NCBI GenBank assembly: GCA_032690845.1 | Contig: CM064429.1 | Location: 17,578,569-17,642,568, forward strand | Direction of reading: 5' to 3' | From: Eleusine coracana subsp. coracana | Taxonomy: Eukaryota > Streptophyta > Magnoliopsida > Poales > Poaceae | Length of the DNA: 64,000 nucleotides | Shown: positions 22,093 to 33,312 of the stretch, piece after piece | Layout: each line of letters opens with the position of its first letter | Position numbering within the stretch: the first letter of the stretch is position 1 | The notes under the pieces: generated by a model | Databases searched by the model: none | The model's input: the letters and a program-made list of their open reading frames with translations, nothing else | Told to the model about the DNA's origin: nothing | Program-made: the position numbers and the translations under genes

Positions 22093-24355
22093 ATTACCGA
22101 CAAGCTTAACTCCATGAGGGTCTTGGTGAAAATCAAGTACAGACTGCTTCCTCCGTCAATAAGAACTTTGTTGAACTTGACGCCCTTCAACGTTGCCGCG
22201 AGCACTAGCAGATAGCGACCCGCCTTGGGCAGGTGCCTGGGGTGATCCGACCGATCAAAAGTAATTGGTACTTTAGACCACCTCATGTACTCGGGCACGA
22301 CGGGCTCTCCAGAGTTGATCTCACATAGCTCCAGCTTTTGGTTGCACCTGGACGTGTAGGCATCCAGGCCTCTGAAGATGAAGTTGACTTCCTTCCGGGG
22401 CACCTGGAACTCTCCATCCTCGTCCATGTCGTCACCGTCATTGGCCTTATCATTGCTGTTGTGCCTTGGCGGATCTTTGGCCACCTTCAGCGCGGCAGTC
22501 GTGAAGCTCTTCAGGCGATAACAGTCCTTCGCTTTGTGGTTTCCCTTTGGATGCCATAGGCATGGGCCACTCAGCAAGTCGTCCATGATCTGCTGGTTTG
22601 TCCACGGATGTTTCCTCGTTCGGTCTACCGCAGCGACCATGTTCTCAGTCTTTTGCTTCTTGTCCTTCTTGGAGGACTCCGGTTTGTCCGAGCGCTTCTC
22701 CTTGCCTTTGCCTCAGATGTCATACAAGGCCGATTCTCCAGATGCAAACTTATCAGCGATCTCGAAGCACTCCCGAGCAGTCAGCCTGAGGTCATGATTC
22801 CTCCGACCGATCTCCCGAACTAGCTCATCGCTCTGGACACCTCCTTGGAAGGCTGCAATGATTTGTTGGTCCGAGACATTAGTAATCTCGGTGTTCTTGG
22901 CGCAGAACCGCTTGATGTAGTCGCGTAGGGATTCGTTAGCCTTCTGCTTGATCCGGGTGTGGTCGAAGTGATTGCCCGGCCGGTTGTAGGTAGCTTGGAA
23001 GCTCTCAATGAACTTCTTGTTGAGGTTGCCCCATGAAGTAATCGACCTCTCATAGGTGTCGCCGGCCGGTTGTAGGTAGCCGGGAGTGATGTGAGCCAAA
23101 TCCGAACGGCTGGCTCGAGACAGACCAGTAGATAGTTAGCCATCACATAGGTGTCGCCTCCTACCGCCTGAATCGCCATGCTGTAAAGTTGAAGCCACTC
23201 CTGAGGGTTGGTCTGACCATCATACTTCTCGATGGGGACCGGCTTGAATCCTTTTGGCCACCGAGCGATACGAAGCTCTGGTATGTAAGCCTTGATCCCA
23301 TCGAATTCATCCTCGTTAGGGGTGACCGACCTCCGTCGTCGGTCTGATGACCGGGAAGGTGAAGATGTGTGGCGATTATGGCGAGGGCCTATGTCATCAA
23401 TTTGACAATGACGCTGGTTGTCTTCATCATGATTTTCGTGCCGGTCGAGATCATCTCGTCGATGACGGTCGTCGCGGTTGTCTCTTGGAGGTGAATTGTG
23501 TTGTCGGTCATCTCGCCGATCATCAGTCCTCCGGTTGTGGCGCTCCTCCTCGTGGCACTGGTCGCCCTGGATCCGCTCTTCAGTACGAGAGTTGATGGTA
23601 TCTCGACCATCATGGGGTCTCATGGAATTCCTCAGATCGCTACGTTGTCATCCACAAGAAGTTATGTAGCTATAACTCGCCAGTGACTGTGGTTCGTCCC
23701 TGGCCGCGTCTGGAACAATAGCTGCTTTGAGCATGGCTACTACCTTATGCATCACGGGGGTCTGATATGCTGCGTCAGCCATCAAGCTGTCAAGCAATGT
23801 TTTAGCCCCGGTGATGTTGGGCTGAGGGGTGTCGTAGACCTTGACGCCATCCACCTCAATTTCAAAATCTCCGAGGTCTAACCGTCACGCCAGTCGGGAT
23901 CCACGAGATCCTCTCGGTCGACGGCGGTGATCGTTCGAAGGTGGTACCGCTTTGGGGTCTTCATCCCTTTGGACTTCCTCATCACGCCCATCGTTATTGT
24001 TGGCAGGACCATCGTCATTGTTGTCATCATCCCCATCATGGGTTGGGTTCTCACAAACCTCGACCATATTAATGGCTAAAGGATAAGGGCATGTAGATCC
24101 ATCTGAGTCCTCATCAAAGGAGCAGACCGACTTAGATTCGTACCCAGTTGGTAGATATATGTCTCCAAATCCGAGTGGAACCAATGCAGGGATCAGATCT
24201 GACGGGCTTGGTGATCGCGTCATGAGATTGGCTGCGGCCAAGTCGGATCGATGGTCGTCGAGGCCTAGCGCTCCATTGGAGTCGGCGATGAAGTCGAGCG
24301 ATCCGAAGGAGATCTTGAAGTCTGGCGAGTACTGGATGGTGGCAATCTCGGCCAT
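22093..24355 (-). pseudogene. Gypsy-1 gag, upstream unit, cut inside protease
   Basis: ATG at 24355 starts MAEIATIQYSPDFKIS. The same gag layout as in the downstream unit follows, with frameshifts near 23885, 23390 and 22713. At 22640-22093 come the knuckle-like CLWHPKGNHKAKDCY and the protease active site LIDGGSSLYLIF. The copy then stops after ELSLSV and the next base is the end of the inner LTR. A small scrambled insertion sits at 23051-23086. No protease C-terminus and no pol follow. Confidence 0.8.
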
Positions 24356-24387
24356 CGAAGTCTATAGTGAATCCCGGCGAGCCTTGT

Positions 24388-24405
24388 CCCCTACCTGGCG
24401 CGCGA
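24388..24405 (-). promoter_or_regulatory. primer binding site, outer LTR of Gypsy-1
   Basis: The minus strand reads TCGCGCGCCAGGTAGGGG two bases after the LTR at 24408. It corresponds in position and sequence to the sites in Gypsy-0 and Gypsy-2. Confidence 0.55.
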
Positions 24406-24407
24406 AC

Positions 24408-24740
24408 TATCGAGACTTCTACTCGGCAATAAATTTATAGGGCTACATCAAGATTAAGAACTCGATGGTTAAGACACAAGACGCCGATTTAGAAAGGTTT
24501 GGGCCCTCTTAACGAGAGTAAAAACCCAACGTCATATGTTCTATGGTTTATATTTCGTATGTTGTCCCTCCCTCGATGGGGGTTCCCTGCCACCTGATAT
24601 ATCCGGTCGGTAGGGGGTACATGAAGAGTCCTACTCGTAGTCTACAAGGATTCACATGAAAAGTATATCTCTAATTGCCTTGTGCTCCAAGCCGACTCAG
24701 TCGGTTACCTTATGGATACCTATAAGGTAAGTATTCCACA
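24408..24740 (-). repeat. 5' LTR of Gypsy-1 (333 bp)
   Basis: Runs from TATCGAGACTTCTACTCGG to GTATTCCACA on the plus strand. It is 41 bp shorter than the LTR at 12522-12895. The difference is one deletion between two ATGGATA copies that are still both present in the longer LTR (12826-12832 and 12867-12873). Confidence 0.9.
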
Positions 24741-24745
24741 ATCGC
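24741..24745. repeat. right target-site duplication of Gypsy-1 (ATCGC)
   Basis: ATCGC directly after the LTR end CCACA; identical to 12517-12521. Confidence 0.9.
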
Positions 24746-24925
24746 ATTGGACAAGGGTTGGGTAGACTCCCTTACTTTGATGGACAATTCTATGATCATT
24801 GGAAATGCTAGATGATGATGTATTTGGAATCCATGAGTCCACATGTTGCAAGTATAACCGAGAATGGTTTCTTGTGGGAAAATAAAGATAATCCAACTCG
24901 CAAGGGTCAAATCAACATTCATCGC
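24746..24925 (+). pseudogene. Copia-1 gag, middle segment
   Basis: Between the two nested elements lie 180 bp of host element that continue the gag frame from 12521: PYFDGQFYDHWKC, one TAG, then MMMYLESMSPHVAS and WENKDNPTRKGQ. This is the start of the Copia gag (UBN2/DUF4219-like) domain. The last five bases are the left ATCGC copy of Copia-2. The reading resumes in phase at 35293. Confidence 0.8.
24921..24925. repeat. left target-site duplication of Copia-2 (ATCGC)
   Basis: ATCGC before the LTR start TGTAAGGATC; paired with 35288-35292. It is the same five bases as the Gypsy-1 duplication. Confidence 0.9.
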
Positions 24926-27050
24926 TGTAAGGATCATGACCATTGAGGTCACCCCAAGGTATGATGTTTTGGTGATGAATGACAAACATGAAATGTGGCT
25001 AATGTCTACACGAGTATTGTGCATGCAGGAAACTTTATCTATCTTATGATGATCATTGATGGTTGCCTTGGCGGTTGATGACAATGACCACAAGCATGGA
25101 GGCTTGATGAGCTTGATGGAGTCCAAGGGTTGATGGAGATGGATCAAGGCTAAGGACAAGCTATGGAGCAAGTGTTTGGAACACTTGTCTAGTTGTTAGG
25201 GCTTTGAGTCCATAGGAAAAACCGGACTATCAAGGAGGTCTAGGTCATGTCCCTTAGGTCACACTAGTTGGAAATGTGCAAGGATGCTCAGTGAAATCAC
25301 AGGCACTAGGTGACAGTGGAGAAGCCAAGGAGCTGTTGTAAGAAGCTGGGAAACGAAGTCGAGAGGAGATGAGGAGTTTCAGCTTCTGCAGGTAAAGACC
25401 GGACAGAGAGGTCTTGGAGATCGGACGGTCCGGTGATCAGAGGAAAATTCTCTACAGAGAAGATGTTGGACACGAGGAATTCTGTTGGTAGAGGAACCTT
25501 AGAGACCGGACAGTCCGATGTGCAGACCGGACGGTCCGGTCTGTTTGGAGATGGTTCGGACAGAAGAGGAAGCATTGAAAACGTCTCTGTTTAGAGAAAG
25601 GAGAGAAGAGACCGGACAGTCCAGTGTAAAGACCGGACTGTACGATCATCAGAGGAGGCGACAGAACACAGAGAAGAAGTTTCTATTGGGACCTACAGCG
25701 AAGAAGCGAGGAAACTGCCAGAGTTGAGCTTGTAGAGACCGGCGGTCATGTCTGTACAAGTAACTCTGGGCAACGAGGAAGCAAGCGCTGAAAATGTTTC
25801 TAGACTAGAGAGAGAAACGGACCGGACGGTCCGGTCAGTACAGGATTTGAGCAGGGCAGAGCCGTTGGTTCTCAGGTTTGCAGTGACCGGACGGTCCGAT
25901 CAGGCAGTGACCGGACACTTCGGTCAGTAAGCCCAGAACGCTGATTTCTTGGAGCAACGGCTAGATGGAGGTTAGAAGCCTATATAACTTCGTTGCTGGG
26001 GTCTTGGAGACTGCCTTTGGCCATTGGAATTGCTGGGAGCATCTATTGGGAGCCAAAGGGCAAAGAGAGGAGCACTAGGAGAGGATATTGGATATCTTGA
26101 GAGTGCTAGTGAGAGTAACATGAGCATTGATGCACATGTAAGGCTAGGGTTTCCTTGAGGGTGTGATCTAGGATGTTACTCTTGGTCTATGGTGAGACCT
26201 AGACTGGTTAGATGTCGGTGATCGAGCCTATCGTGATTGGTTGTGAATGTCGTCACACATTTGTACACTGTTTGAGCCCATCGGTGAAAGGGGCATCAAT
26301 AGTGAGCGCCCGTGTCGGCTCGGAGAGTCCGGCAAGTTCTCGAGGGAGGCGAGCTTGTGGAGGCAGCAGTGACGCAACCATGTCTTCACTTCGGGAGTGA
26401 TTGCGGGCTCGTGTGCGAGAACTCCACATTGGTGGCGGGAGGGACCGGTACTCCACGGGAGTGGTCCAATAAGGAGTAGGGGAAGGCGCCATCCTTCCGA
26501 TACCTCAAGAAAAAATCATGAGCCATCTCTTACTCTACTCCTTACTATGATGCTTTACTTTCTATATTTACATATCGTGCTATTCATGCTTGTGTGCTAA
26601 CTTTGCTCTAGTTGACTATCTTGTAGACTTGCATGAATAGGCTTCTTTACTTGCTAGTAGTGCTTAGCCTACATACTTGATTACTAGCATGTATAGGAGT
26701 TGCTTTGGCTTGATTGATCACCCTAGTATGTAATGTGCTACTCATGCTTGTGTGCTTTCCATGTGCTTGTTGATCTAGTAGCTTTGCATGAGTAGGACTC
26801 CTTGCTAGCTAGTTGTGTGCTTCCGCGTATCTTTGGTTACTAGATTGCATATGAGTTGTTTTGCCTTTGTGTGATCCACTAGTATGCTTAGGTTGTTGAT
26901 TCCTTTCATAGGTTCATTATCTTGCTAGTGTGATCACCACAAGGATTGTGTAGGAGTTGTTTTGAGTAGTTGGTTAAAGAAATTGGTGAATTTGGTACAT
27001 AGTGTGAGTTCCTGATTCACCCCCCCCCTCTCGGTCACTCGGTCCTTTCA
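24926..27050 (+). repeat. 5' LTR of Copia-2
   Basis: TGTAAGGATCATGACC to CTCGGTCCTTTCA. Compared with the 3' LTR it keeps about 154 bp (24949-25102) that the 3' copy lost between GAGG repeats. The middle third (25380-25930) carries an array of CCGGAC..GTCCGG palindromes. The final 60 bp have a C-run before CTCGGTCACTCGG. Confidence 0.9.
25380..25930. repeat. palindromic GACCGGACNGTCCGGTC array, 5' LTR of Copia-2
   Basis: Full or near copies of ACCGGAC(G/A)GTCCGGT occur near 25423, 25505, 25526, 25612, 25635, 25822, 25886 and 25910. Each is a near-perfect inverted repeat of 14-16 bp. Relative to the 3' LTR this copy has lost about one unit near 25740 and gained one near 25890, so the array is changing in copy number. 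Confidence 0.8.
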
Positions 27051-27052
27051 AG

Positions 27053-27064
27053 TGGTATGAGAGC
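27053..27064 (+). promoter_or_regulatory. primer binding site of Copia-2
   Basis: TGGTATGAGAGC, one base different from the standard TGGTATCAGAGC initiator tRNA-Met site, two bases after the LTR end. Confidence 0.8.
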
Positions 27065-27120
27065 CAAGTGCTCATCATAGGCCTTAATCGCCTTGAGTAG
27101 TGACCATATTGAGTTGGGAT

Positions 27121-28460
27121 GTCATCCCATTCAGGGCCGAGTCATGGCTCATGGAAGGATCGCTTGAAAAGCTACCTAAATGCGATGATTCCAGATGAGT
27201 TGATGGATACTCTTGTGTACTTTGCCAATACCTTTACCGATGATCATGTGTATGATGATTGTGATGATTGATGATGTTAGTTCTCTTGATCTTGCTTGCT
27301 CCACTAGCATGACTAGGATTGATGATAGTGTGCCTCTTAATCCTGCTAGTGGTACACTTGTTGAGGAGTTCTTTGCTTTTTGTGCTATTGAGAATGAGGA
27401 GTTACTTGACTCACTTATTCGCTTGCGAGGTATTATGGACAGGATTGGAACAACTACTTTTGAGCTTCCCAAGATCGTGATAGTCGAGAAGATCCTCACC
27501 TTGCTCCCTATAAGCAAGCTCCTCTACATCACCCTTGATGTCATCACGGAGAAGGGTCTCTCCGTCGAGGATGTGATTGGGTTGCTCTTTGATGATGAGA
27601 AGATTACCGCAAGCTAGACTGAGGAGAAGACTTCCAAGGCGAACAATGGAGCATCCCCAAAAAAAGGGAAAGAAGTAGCTTCAGGCTCAAACTTCTTTGA
27701 TCCCTCCACAAGATTTCCTTGCAGCAGCTTCTACAATCCTTCCGGATCAACCTACACCAAGCTCTTCATCAGGTGCTTTATCAAGCTCTACCTCAAGCGT
27801 CATTCCATGTTCTACTCTAAGCACTTCGGGTGGACGACGCATTGGTGTGTGGGGAGCGCCAACAACAATGCTCACACGATCATTGGAGATGATCAATCTC
27901 ACCACTACGGCTACGATGCCTCCACCTCCTCTGCCACAAGATCGACTTTGGCATCTTCGTCGAGCTCACCAATAGGATCTCATCTTTCAACTTGGTGAAT
28001 TTGTGAGAAATCTGAATGATGACCTTTGTGATACTCTCTTAAGCATTTATGATCTTGTGTGTAGGATAAACTCATTCAGAGGTCTTCGGAAGACCCTATC
28101 ACATGAAGTGATTGATAGACTCCTCTTGCAAATCACAACTCTTGAGAGGGGTTTCTTACTTAAGGAGGTAGTCAACATAAGGCATGAGCTCTCAATTAAG
28201 AGGGCAATGGAGGTGATACTTGTGCTCCACTCACAAGTGGGACATGTGCTTGAGCACGTCACTGGCCTCTATGATCCTCCCAATTATTATATCGATTTCG
28301 ACAATGTGCACATGAGGGATGGTCATGGACATTGGAGGTATCGTGCTCCTCACTATCCCATTAGGAGGAGACTTTAGGAAGGGATTGCAAGGATCCCTAT
28401 CTATGAGGATGGACTTATCGCTCGACGTGATGAGGTTAGTGCAAGTCAATCAAGCAATGC
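27121..28460 (+). pseudogene. Copia-2 gag remnant
   Basis: Only 1.4 kb separates PBS and protease. Positions 27213-27617 contain a gag-like tail (VEKILTLLPISKL, GLSVEDVIGLL) similar to the end of Copia UBN2 gag domains. No CCHC zinc knuckle is found. From 27700 the text is Ser/Pro-rich and then carries a 124-codon open frame at 28003-28377 (MRNLNDDLCDTLLSIYDLVC) that I do not recognise. Either the gag is heavily rearranged or unrelated sequence was acquired. Confidence 0.45.
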
Positions 28461-28461
28461 T

Positions 28462-29777
28462 TTGGATACTAACCCTTCTTCCTCTAGTGCTTGTCTTATG
28501 GCTACCACCAGGGTCAACTACAAGAGCGGAGGTACTCATTGGATTCTTGACAATGGGTGCACCCAATACATGACCGGGAAGACAACCATGTTCACCAACA
28601 TTGATGAAGACGAAGACAGTGAGAAAGTGACTTTTGGGGATAACTCAAAAGGGAGAGTCAGAGGATCAGGTATATTTGATGAGGATGGCCATTACTGAGG
28701 ACCTCCATCTCTCCAAGGTCTTTCTTGTGGAAACCCTCAACTTCAACCTCCTATCTATTGGTCAACTCTGTGACATAGGTTTCAAGTGCATATTTGATGA
28801 GGATGGTGCAATGATTGAAAATTCAAAGGGCTAGTATTTCATGGAGTGAGGCATGGGAACTTGTATGTCACGGACTTCAAATCAATGAACATGCCACCAA
28901 GTACTTGCCTCTTCACTAAGGCAACAAAGGGATGGTTGTGGCATAGAAGACTGGCACATGTTGGAATGAATCAGCTCAGAAAATTCATCAAGAGGAATCT
29001 AGTTGAAGGAATAAAGGATGTGACCTTTCAGAAGGACAAACTGTGAAGTGCTTGTCAGGCTGGAAAGAAAGTTGCATCTTCACATCCCACCAAGTCTTTC
29101 ATGTCTACATCTCGTCCTCTGGAGCTCTTGCACATGGATTTGTTTGGGCCAACACATTACAAGAGTCTGGGAGGCAATCTCTATTGCTTGGTGATTGTTG
29201 ATGATTTCACGAGATACACTTGGACCTTCTTTCTTGTGGATAAATCTCAAGCCAGTGATATCTTCAGAAAGTTTGCTTGAGGGCAAAGAATGAGTTCAAG
29301 GCTAGCATTGTGAAGATAAGGAGTGACAATGGGACTGAGTTCAAGAACACAATAGTGGAGGAATATTGTGATAAGAAGGGAATCAAGCATGAATTCTCCG
29401 CTACATATACTCTGGAGTAGAATGGAGTAGTGGAGAGGAAGAACAAGACACTCATCACTCTAGCCCGTGCAATGCTAGATGAGTATGGTACTCATGAGAG
29501 GTTTTCGGCGGAGGCAATCAACACAGCTTGCTACACTTCCAACCGTGTGTACCTTCACCGGTTGTTGAAGAAGACTCCATATGAGCTATTGGTTGGATGG
29601 AAACCGAATGTTTCCTATTTTCAAATCTTTGGCTGCACTTGCTACATTCTCAAGAAGAGGAGGAAGCCCGGGAAGTTTGAGAGCATAACGGATGAAGGCA
29701 TACTTGTTGGGTACTCTGGAACTTCTAAAGCATATCGGGTCTACAACTCAGCTATAGGTTGTGTGGAGGAAACCTAA
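28462..29777 (+). pseudogene. Copia-2 protease and integrase
   Basis: The protease active site reads WILDNGCTQYMTG at about 28540-28578. The usual Copia motif is D(S/T)G, so DNG is a likely loss of function. The GAG-pre-integrase region with the HHCC zinc finger follows (LWHRRLAHVGMNQL at about 28940). One finger Cys codon has become TGA at 29043. The integrase core keeps HMDLFGP (first Asp), VIVDDFTRYTW, RSDNGTEF (second Asp) and NGVVERKN (Glu). A frameshift lies near 29277 and a TAG at 29418. The C-terminal part GILVGYSGTSKAYRVYN is open to 29777. Confidence 0.85.
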
Positions 29778-29780
29778 GAT

Positions 29781-31995
29781 GTGAAATTTGATGAGTCAAA
29801 TGGTTCTCAAAATGGAGATGAATTTCTAGAAGTGAACATTGGTGATGAACCCATGAGGGAGGCTATGAGAAGAATGCCCGTGGGCGAGTTTTTACCCTAT
29901 GAGCGCAATGATGGTGATATTGATGAGCCCTCTACTCCACCACCTCAACCAACCTCTTCCTCCAAGGTGCAAGAACCAACCCAAAATGCCACAAGTACAC
30001 CTTCTAGCTCCTCCCAAAATTCAGTGAGAGTTCACCCACCAAGTGATGAGGAAACCCAAATGAGAAGTGAGCCACAAGCCTCCCCGCATACTTCACCACA
30101 AGCTACTTCTCCAATCTCTTCACAAGACACCGTCCCATCCACTTCAAGCTCCAAGTCCAAAACAAGAAAGCATAAGAGTGACACTCCCACCTCTCTAAGA
30201 ATCCAAGACACTCATATCTCAAGAGAGCAAGCTATCCATGATGCCCAAGATACTTCACCTAGACCACCTCCCACTCAAAAAGAACATCATCCTAGACCCA
30301 AAGCTATCAACAAGGACCATACTGAGGATTTGATCATTGGGAGTCCATCTCAAGGAGTAAGGACGAGGATAAATCAACACAAGCCCAACTATGTGAACCA
30401 TGAGGAAAATGATGATGAGGCCATTGTTGCTATTGAGAACTTCTCTTTCGTATCTATGATTGAGCCCACAACAATGGAAGAGGCAATGAATGATCACAAG
30501 TGGGTTATTGCCATGCAAGAAGAATTGAACAACTTTCAGAGATGCAAAGTATGGAAGTTAGTGGAAAGGCCCAAGAATTATAATGTGGTTGGCACCAAGT
30601 GGGTCTTCAAGAACAAGCAAGATGAGAAAGGGGCAATTGTCAAGAACAAGGCTCGTCTAGTGGCTAAGGGATATTCTCAAGTGGCAGGCATTGACTTTGA
30701 AAAAACATTTGTATCCATGGCTCGTCTTGAGGCAATCCGGATCTTGCTTGCTTATGCATCACATAATGGCTTCAAGCTCTTTAAAATGGATGTCAAAAGT
30801 TCCTTCTTGAATGGAGAGATCAATGAAAAACTCTATGGGGAACAACCTCTGTGGTTTGAGGACCCTAAATATCCAAGACATGTGTACAAATTGAAGAAAG
30901 CTCTCCATGGCCTCAAGCAAGCACCAAGGGCATGGTATGAACTTTTGAAGAACTTCCTACTCAAGAATGGATTCACCATTGGAAGCATTGATAGCACCTT
31001 GTTCACAAGGCATGTCGGAAAGGATCTCTTTGTGTGCCAAATCTATGTGGATGATATCATATATGGGTCAACAAATGAGAAGTACAATGAGGAGTTTCGG
31101 GAAATGATGGCAAGGGAATTTCAAATGTCTATGATTGGAGAGCTCCATATGTTCCTTGGTTTTCAAGTGAAGCAATTGAGAGAAGGCAACTTCATCAATC
31201 AAGAAAAGTACACCAAGGATCTTCTCAAAAGGTTCAACATAGAAAATAGTAAACCCTTGCGCACTCCTATGGCAACAAGCAAACCTTTGGACATGGATGA
31301 AAAGGGAAAATCGGTGAACCCCAAGCTCTATAGAGCAATGATTGGGTCCGTGCTCTATCTCACCGCCTCAAGACCGGACATCATGTTTAGCGTGTGCTTG
31401 TGCGCACGCTTTCAAGCAAATCCAAAAGAGTCACACTTGAAGGCTGTGAAGAGGATACTAAGATACCTCAAGTGCACACCTACCATGGGGTTATCGTACC
31501 CTAGAGGAACAAGCTTTGAGTTACTTGGGTATTCGGATTCAGACTTCACAGGATGCAAAGTGAATAGGAAGAGTACATCAGGAGGGTGCTAATTCCTTGG
31601 AAGATCTCATGTATCTTGGAGCTCAAAGAAGCAAAACTCGGTGGCTCTATCTACAGCCGAAGCGGAGCATATGGCAGCAGGAGCATGTTGTGCTCAACTT
31701 CTCTACATGAGGCAAACACTCTCGGACTATGGTCTCAACTTCACTCAAATGCCACTCTATTGTCATAGTGAAGCGGCGATCAAGATGGCTCTCAAAACTA
31801 GAGATCATGGTCATGCAAAGCATATAGAGATCAAACATCATTTCATTTGAGATCATGTTGAGAAGACGGACATTGACTTGGTGCATGTGCGAACTCATGT
31901 ACAATTGGCGGATATCTTCACCAAACCTCTTGATGAAAAGACCTTCAACAAGCTAAGGGAAGAGCTCAATGTTCTCGACCTCTCCAACTTCACTT
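29781..31995 (+). pseudogene. Copia-2 reverse transcriptase and RNase H
   Basis: A Ser/Pro-rich linker leads to the RVT_2 domain from about 30470 (WVIAMQEELNNF, GTKWVFKNKQDE, ARLVAKGYSQV). The catalytic box YVDD is at 31044-31055, then HMFLGFQVKQL and ASRPDIMF. It is open from 29781 to a TAA at 31590, where Copia relatives read Gln (GTCQFLG), so CAA to TAA is likely. RNase H continues in the same phase (VSWSSKKQNSVALSTAEAE) with a TGA at 31848 where Arg is expected (HHFIRDH). It ends with LADIFTKPLDEKTF near 31950. Two point changes separate it from an open frame. Confidence 0.85.
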
Positions 31996-33297
31996 GAGTA
32001 ACCCTAAAGCTTGTCTCTTGTAAATTTGTACAACTTTGCTTGTTTGTTTTGTTGTTTGTGTCTTTGTTTGTGCTTGTTTCTCTTCTCTTGTAGGTTGACT
32101 AGGACCTCCTTGAGATAGCAATGGACATGGGTTAAGCTTGGGAAGGTGGTTCATGGTGTACCCAAGGCTTTGAAGAATGGTCCATTTTGAGTAAGCTCAA
32201 GAAGGGAACAACTCGTCGTTGACACCTTGGTTTGTAGTTTTTCTCTCTCCTTGTTTTAGCATCGCCTCATGCATTTGTAAACTTGTTGCAATTGCATTCT
32301 TTGCATTCATGCATTCTTTACATTCATGCATTCTTGCATTGTGATACCTTACATGCCTCCAAGCATGTTTCTAGGGGGAGTTGCTTATTTACAATGTAAG
32401 TATATGACATTCTAGATGATCACATAGTGATCTTTGTGCTTCATGTCCATTGAGTCACGTTCAACCGAGCTCCGAGGTTAAATCTACTCGCGCGGCTCAA
32501 AGACAAGTGACTCATACATTCCCAACACACTAATGACTAACCATTGCATACTTGAGAAATTCTTTGTTGAGTCATGTGTGTAGGGGGAGCTATGGTGGAA
32601 GACCATTATGACCAAGGAGGAGCACTATGAAAGGGGGAGTCTTTCTACCTCTTGTCTCTTATTATTTGCTCCTTGGTTCTCTTGTGCTTTGTCTTTGGTT
32701 TATGATTTTTGGTGATAGGTGACAAAGGGGGAGAAGAATATGAAGATCCAAAAGTCAACTTCCTAGTCAAAAAGGGGGAGAAGAAGTCAAAGGGGGAGAG
32801 GTTCATGAAGATCCAACACAAAAGATGGAAAGAAGAAAACTGAAGATAGAGAGAAGAACATGAAGGAACATGAAGAAACATGAAGAATCCAAATGCCAAG
32901 ACTATGGTGACGAAGTGGAGAACATGAAGATGATCAAGACGATGCTGCATGTTCACTTAAAGTACATATAAAAATCATGACAAGATGAACATCCACACCA
33001 ACATGGAGAAGAACAACAATGAACATCTACACCGACATGAACATCTACGTCTATGGTGCGTGTCTACATCAACAAGAACACCTACCATGACACCATGATA
33101 GGCGCAACAATTCAACTCAAACTCAACTTCTAGTGCGCTACATGTTTGGGTAGTTCTTCCTCAACACCTAGCACATTCCGAGGGGGAGACTACTTCCAAG
33201 GTAAGAACCAAGGTAATCTTTCACTCCTTTTTTTTCTCTTGGTTCCCTGTTGCTCGTTTGTTTTGGATTATCATAAGTAGTGGTTGTCATCCATCAC
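31996..33297 (+). other. Copia-2 3' non-coding tail
   Basis: No open frame with a domain. It is notable for seven polypurine blocks of the form (A)GGGGGAG at about 32374, 32583, 32633, 32727, 32772, 32791 and 33181, before the true tract. It also contains a run of CATTCATGCATTC-like repeats at 32290-32340. Unlike Copia-1, no extra ORF is found here. Confidence 0.6.
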
Positions 33298-33312
33298 CAA
33301 AAAGGGGGAGAT
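33298..33312 (+). promoter_or_regulatory. polypurine tract of Copia-2
   Basis: AAAAAGGGGGAGAT immediately before the 3' LTR start TGTAAGG; the standard plus-strand primer position. Confidence 0.85.

Larger units (their letters stand above)
12522..24740 (-). mobile_element. Gypsy-1: Tat-type Ty3/gypsy element with three LTRs
   Basis: Element sense is minus. From right to left: LTR (24740-24408), PBS, gag cut inside protease (to 22093), second LTR (22092-21707), PBS, full gag-protease, RT, deletion of RNase H and integrase core, integrase C-terminus, spacer, antisense gene (aORF, plus strand), polypurine tract, LTR (12895-12522). The outermost LTRs are flanked by ATCGC copies; the inner LTR has no matching flanks. 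The antisense gene downstream of pol and the gag/PR sequence type fit the Tat lineage (RIRE2/Grande-like). It lies inside Copia-1 gag in the opposite orientation. Confidence 0.85.
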
